Program-made: the position numbers and the translations under genes
The notes under the pieces: model-generated
Told to the model about the DNA's origin: nothing
Seen by the model: the letters and a program-made list of their open reading frames with translations, nothing else
The model's database searches: none
Origin: an uncultured Mycoplasmatota bacterium
Lineage (GTDB): Bacteria > Bacillota_I > Bacilli_A > RF39 > UBA660
Direction: 5' to 3'
Assembly (NCBI GenBank): GCA_947574215.1
Contig: CANPIX010000013.1
Location: 1-34,090 of the forward strand
DNA length: 34,090 nt
Shown here: one piece after another, positions 31,356-34,090 of the stretch
Numbering within the stretch: position 1 is the stretch's first letter
Layout: each line of letters begins with the position of its first letter

Positions 31356-32474
31356 TCATTCATGATACTCTAAATTTGTACTACTATTCATAATTTTCTT
31401 TAAAACTCTTTTGTATTCTTCCCCTTCTAATATACATGGTTGGTAATTATTTAAATCTGATTGACTAGATAAAGAACATGGAATTATCGTTATTGAGGTA
31501 TTTTTTAATAGTTTATTTTTATATTGAAATGTTGCCTGAAAAATCATAGTATCTTTATCGTTTGGATTTTTATTTCCGCCAAAAACAAAGTTTCCTAAAG
31601 AGTACACTATATATTTCCCCTGATAATTTTCAATTCCTTGCAAAACATGAGGATGATGTCCTAATACCAAATCTGCTCCATGGTCTATAGCATAATGCGC
31701 AATATTTTCTTGGGTCTTATTTTGTTTATATTCTCTTTCAATTCCCCAATGATAAGTCATAATAATTAAATTAACTTGATTTTCTTTAAAATAAGAAATC
31801 GCCTTTTCTGTATTTACTTTAGCAGTTGTTTCATCCCATCCTGTTAATCCAGCAAGTCCAATTTTTATACCATTACTTTCTAAAATAGCATAATCATTAT
31901 ATCCAAAATAGGGTATGTTAGCTAAATCTAAGTTTTGTTTTGTATCTTGATATCCTTTTTCACCGTAATCAAACATATGGTTATTCGCCAGATTTACGGC
32001 TTCAATACTTCCTCTTTCTAAAATATTTGTATAATCCTTTCCTCCTTTAAAATTAAATTGTTTTGTAACTCGATATTCTTCTCCAGCTTCTGTTAAAGTA
32101 GTTTCTAAATTGGCTATAGTTAAATCGTCATTTTCCAAAATTTCCTTTACTTCCTCAAAAAAATAGCCATAGTCTTGTTCATTTTCTTCCAAAACATAAG
32201 GAAAACTTCTCGGATATCCAAAGTGTATGTCTGTACCTAAAGTGCAATCTCCTACAGCACTTATTGTTATGCTTTTCTCTTCTTCTTGTTTAGCCCAATT
32301 GTATTTTGTATTCTTTTTAGGGTTATCTTTTATAACGCCATTTGCAAAATTCATCTCATTTTCTTCTTGAAATGTCCCTTCTTGTTTTTCTTCTATTTTA
32401 CTACTTCCGGTTAAAAATAGCTCTAAGCTTATTGCCAGTAATATTAGTTTGGTTCTTTTTAAAATAGTTTTCAT
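31356..32474 (-). CDS. CapA-family metallophosphatase (poly-gamma-glutamate synthesis-like)
   Basis: 372 residues. N-terminal apolar signal segment (about 7-22), a low-complexity acidic linker, then a calcineurin-like PGA_cap domain: 'AVGDCTLG' (75-80), 'ANLETTLT', 'LANNHMFDYG' (about 163-171), 'TYHWGIE', 'GHHPHVLQGIE' (272-281) and 'YSLGNFVFGG'. Relatives are CapA/PgsA, which act in capsule polyglutamate export; many Firmicutes have CapA proteins without a capsule operon, as here. The lipobox-like 'FLTGSS' has Ser where a lipoprotein would have Cys. Start at the ATG ending at 32474, with AGGTG 5-6 bases upstream. Confidence 0.88.
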   Translation of the reverse strand: MKTILKRTKLILLAISLELFLTGSSKIEEKQEGTFQEENEMNFANGVIKDNPKKNTKYNWAKQEEEKSITISAVGDCTLGTDIHFGYPRSFPYVLEENEQDYGYFFEEVKEILENDDLTIANLETTLTEAGEEYRVTKQFNFKGGKDYTNILERGSIEAVNLANNHMFDYGEKGYQDTKQNLDLANIPYFGYNDYAILESNGIKIGLAGLTGWDETTAKVNTEKAISYFKENQVNLIIMTYHWGIEREYKQNKTQENIAHYAIDHGADLVLGHHPHVLQGIENYQGKYIVYSLGNFVFGGNKNPNDKDTMIFQATFQYKNKLLKNTSITIIPCSLSSQSDLNNYQPCILEGEEYKRVLKKIMNSSTNLEYHE

Positions 32475-32500
32475 TTTTACACCTTTTTTCAAATGTTTTT

Positions 32501-32528
32501 ATAATATCATACATTTTTTAAATTACAA
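32501..32528 (-). promoter_or_regulatory. Promoter of the capA-like gene
   Basis: Minus-strand TTGTAA (32523-32528) and TATTAT (32501-32506) with a 16-base spacer, about 25 bases before the start. Confidence 0.5.
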
Positions 32529-32555
32529 GCCTGTGATCTATTAAATAAATATAAT

Positions 32556-32738
32556 TTATACTTTTTCAATTTTTATCTTATAATGACATACTTTTAAAAT
32601 TTTTAAAAAAAGCAATAAACTAATTTTATTTAAGTTTGTTTCATATCTTGAATATTGTTGCTGAGGAATTCCTAACTGACCTGCTAATTCTTTTTGAGTA
32701 AATCCACTATTTTTTCTTATCTCTTTTAAATTTATCAT
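32556..32738 (-). CDS. Small Cro/CI-type helix-turn-helix protein
   Basis: 60 residues, almost entirely one Xre-family HTH: 'IRKNSGFTQKELAGQLGIPQQQYSRYET' forms helices 1-3, followed by an apolar helix and a basic tail. Probably a DNA-binding regulator; the target is not evident. Its ATG overlaps the stop of the upstream surface-protein gene (ATGA), and no ribosome site is visible, so it may depend on translational coupling. An antitoxin role is possible but no toxin gene is adjacent. Confidence 0.75.
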   Translation of the reverse strand: MINLKEIRKNSGFTQKELAGQLGIPQQQYSRYETNLNKISLLLFLKILKVCHYKIKIEKV

Positions 32739-34090
32739 ATGGCCAAAACCGTTCGAAAGCTAGCGGCTGTACCAATACTACCTGCATCACGAGCAAAAGT
32801 AAAAATACCAGTACCGAAACCATAGATGTAATAGCCCCCACGGCAAAACCAAGGATACGTTTGAAACAAAAACCAAGCTTCGTCTTTATACCAAGAACTG
32901 ATTTGTCTAGTTTCACTTCCATATTGAACATTCGAAAATGGTCCCATCTCTCCTGTTGCATCTCCTAATATCCTTCGATTGTAGGTAACGTAACTTGTAT
33001 CATATTGGTATGTATCGTAATATCTTGAATCTGGCAAAGTAACTCCATTACTTAAATTTTCACCGAACCCATATGGTCCATTGAATCCGGAATGGTATTT
33101 GCTATTTGGCCCGCTTAGTGGTGTGGTATTATTTGCATTTAACATAACTCCCATCACATATTCCCAGGCCCCTCCACTCATATCATAGATTCCTGTATAG
33201 TTTCCAGTTGTTGATGCAACTACTGAGGATGGATTCTTGTAGTTGATGGTTACATTTCCATCTACTCCTAGTGATGTCCCTTCGTATTGGTTACAGCTTT
33301 CATTCGTCCCTGTATACCCACAAGTTGGCTCTTGTGTAGCACTATACCCTGTTATATACGATGCATTATTGTTGATTCGTACACTTCCATTACTTCCATA
33401 TTTACTATGTTGTAAATAGGCAACCGCTCCCCATTCTGTATTCTTCATCATATGACTTTCTAGTTCTCTTTTGTAGTTGTAACTTACTTGATGGGCATTC
33501 GCTACTTGGATCCCTCTCCAACTATATACATTGGGTTTGATTTGGAGTTTGTTAGAATCAGATGTATTGACTTGGGCACTCGCTGTTGTTGTGGCTCCTT
33601 TGTAGCCACTTTCAAACTTTCCTACCCATAATCCATTTGTCCCAAATGCTAAAAACGCTGGATGGGTCATATAGTCTCCTACTTGACAGTTTCCTCTTGT
33701 CCCTGAAGTTCCTGGGGTTGTGCATTCTCCTTCTTTTGTATCACTTGTATTTTCTATTCCAAATCGAATCGCTATTTCATGGACTTTACTTTCATCAATT
33801 GTAGTTAGACTTTGGTATTCTCCTAAGTCCCATAGTTGGTAACTGTATTTTGGAATCCATACAAAGTAACTTTCTATATTGCTTTCGGGGATTACATCGT
33901 AAGCATAGTATTCTATACTTTCGTCTTCTAAGATGACTGCATTGGCCCATCTTTTGTTTCCATAGTTATACCATTCCGTTGTTACGTTTGCTTTGGTTAC
34001 AATTCCGTTTTCATCGATTTCGACTGGTATTAGATTTTCAGAAAGTACTGGGTCTGCTCCTTTTAGAAGACTTTCTTTGTAGTTTTTGAT
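32735..34090 (-). CDS. Surface-protein-like gene with FGE-like C-terminus, 5' end outside the window
   Basis: The frame is open from the right edge (34090) to the stop at 32735, 451 residues; the true start is beyond the window. The ATG at 33670 is internal. N-terminal part: 'GADPVLSENLIPVEIDENG', 'WYNYGNKRWANAVIL', 'SYFVWIPKYSYQLW'. C-terminal part: 'YDMSGGAWEYVMGVM', 'WFCRGGYYIYG' and terminal 'ASFRTVLAI', the layout of formylglycine-generating-enzyme/C-type-lectin-like folds ('GNVWEW', 'RGG', 'FR'). Cys pairs suggest extracytoplasmic disulfides. Such proteins are often found with a prepilin-type N-terminus in Clostridia-related genomes, which cannot be checked here. Base composition is distinctly richer in G+C than its neighbours (29 of 60 at 33061-33120). 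Confidence 0.7.
   Translation of the reverse strand: MKNYKESLLKGADPVLSENLIPVEIDENGIVTKANVTTEWYNYGNKRWANAVILEDESIEYYAYDVIPESNIESYFVWIPKYSYQLWDLGEYQSLTTIDESKVHEIAIRFGIENTSDTKEGECTTPGTSGTRGNCQVGDYMTHPAFLAFGTNGLWVGKFESGYKGATTTASAQVNTSDSNKLQIKPNVYSWRGIQVANAHQVSYNYKRELESHMMKNTEWGAVAYLQHSKYGSNGSVRINNNASYITGYSATQEPTCGYTGTNESCNQYEGTSLGVDGNVTINYKNPSSVVASTTGNYTGIYDMSGGAWEYVMGVMLNANNTTPLSGPNSKYHSGFNGPYGFGENLSNGVTLPDSRYYDTYQYDTSYVTYNRRILGDATGEMGPFSNVQYGSETRQISSWYKDEAWFLFQTYPWFCRGGYYIYGFGTGIFTFARDAGSIGTAASFRTVLAI

Noticed and set aside
32556-32738. Toxin-antitoxin module
   Set aside because: The HTH protein could be an antitoxin by size, but its neighbours are a surface-protein-like gene and a CapA-like phosphatase; no small toxin-like gene is present.
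32735-33000. Diversity-generating retroelement target
   Set aside because: The C-terminal fold class would suit a DGR variable protein, but the window holds no reverse transcriptase, no accessory gene and no second copy of the 3' end that could be a template repeat.
32735-33670. Start of the FGE-like gene at the ATG ending at 33670
   Set aside because: The same frame continues without a stop to the window edge with consistent protein-like sequence ('SYFVWIPKYSYQLW'), and no ribosome site precedes that ATG.
1-34090. tRNA, rRNA, CRISPR, transposase or prophage genes
   Set aside because: No cloverleaf-like sequence, rRNA motif, regular spacer-repeat array, or recognisable mobility protein was seen on either strand.

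Overview
The window looks like a chromosomal segment of an AT-rich, spore-forming member of the Firmicutes (Bacillota). It probably comes from an uncultured gut lineage of Bacilli/Erysipelotrichia/RF39 type, although lineage cannot be fixed from sequence reading alone. Evidence for this: a full-length Spo0A with the hallmark sporulation DNA-binding domain, a GerQ spore-coat protein, WhiA, WalJ/YycJ, RlmH, FtsEX with a PcsB/EnvC-like hydrolase, and the rpsF-ssb-rpsR and rplI-dnaB blocks usually found near oriC in Firmicutes. Only three genes (clpP, gerQ, a LemA-like gene) are on the + strand. If the usual leading-strand bias holds, the replication origin lies to the right of this window. I see no rRNA, tRNA, CRISPR array, transposase or integrase.

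Layout from left to right. 1-4.2 kb: gpmI followed by a membrane-anchored protein with cadherin-like beta-sandwich repeats, then an unrecognised protein with a glucosaminidase/lysozyme-like C-terminal motif. 4.2-4.6 kb: a 380-base non-coding stretch with a hairpin terminator, a dyad, a catabolite-site-like sequence and a 25-codon reading frame. 4.6-6.2 kb: a HAD phosphatase and spo0A, each with its own signals. 6.3-10.9 kb: an operon transcribed leftwards, TGS-uridine kinase-like gene > gap > pgk > tpiA. 11.1-13.3 kb: divergent clpP, then whiA with a small unknown gene. 13.3-16.2 kb: ftsE > ftsX > M23 hydrolase, tightly overlapping. 16.4-20.2 kb: YitT-family protein, gerQ, a metallo-beta-lactamase-fold hydrolase followed by an HExxH protein, and a LemA-like protein. 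20.2-22.8 kb: an unknown gene, and a two-part membrane/coiled-coil gene split by a 10-base tandem duplication. 22.9-28.1 kb: operon rplI > dnaB > M23/LysM protein > walJ > rlmH > ung. 28.3-31.2 kb: a large unknown protein and rpsF > ssb > rpsR with a structured leader. 31.4-34.1 kb: CapA-like metallophosphatase, a small HTH protein, and the 3' part of a surface-protein-like gene with a formylglycine-generating-enzyme-like C-terminus, distinctly richer in G+C and open at the window's right edge.

The points I consider most worth a second look are the perfect 10-base tandem duplication at 22378-22397 that splits one reading frame in two (removing one copy restores a ~564-residue protein), the mutually exclusive hairpins in the rpsF leader, the compositionally distinct FGE-like gene coupled to an HTH gene at the right edge, the uncharacterised HExxH and lysozyme-like proteins, and the repeated arrangement in which a terminator hairpin contains or abuts the promoter of the next gene.
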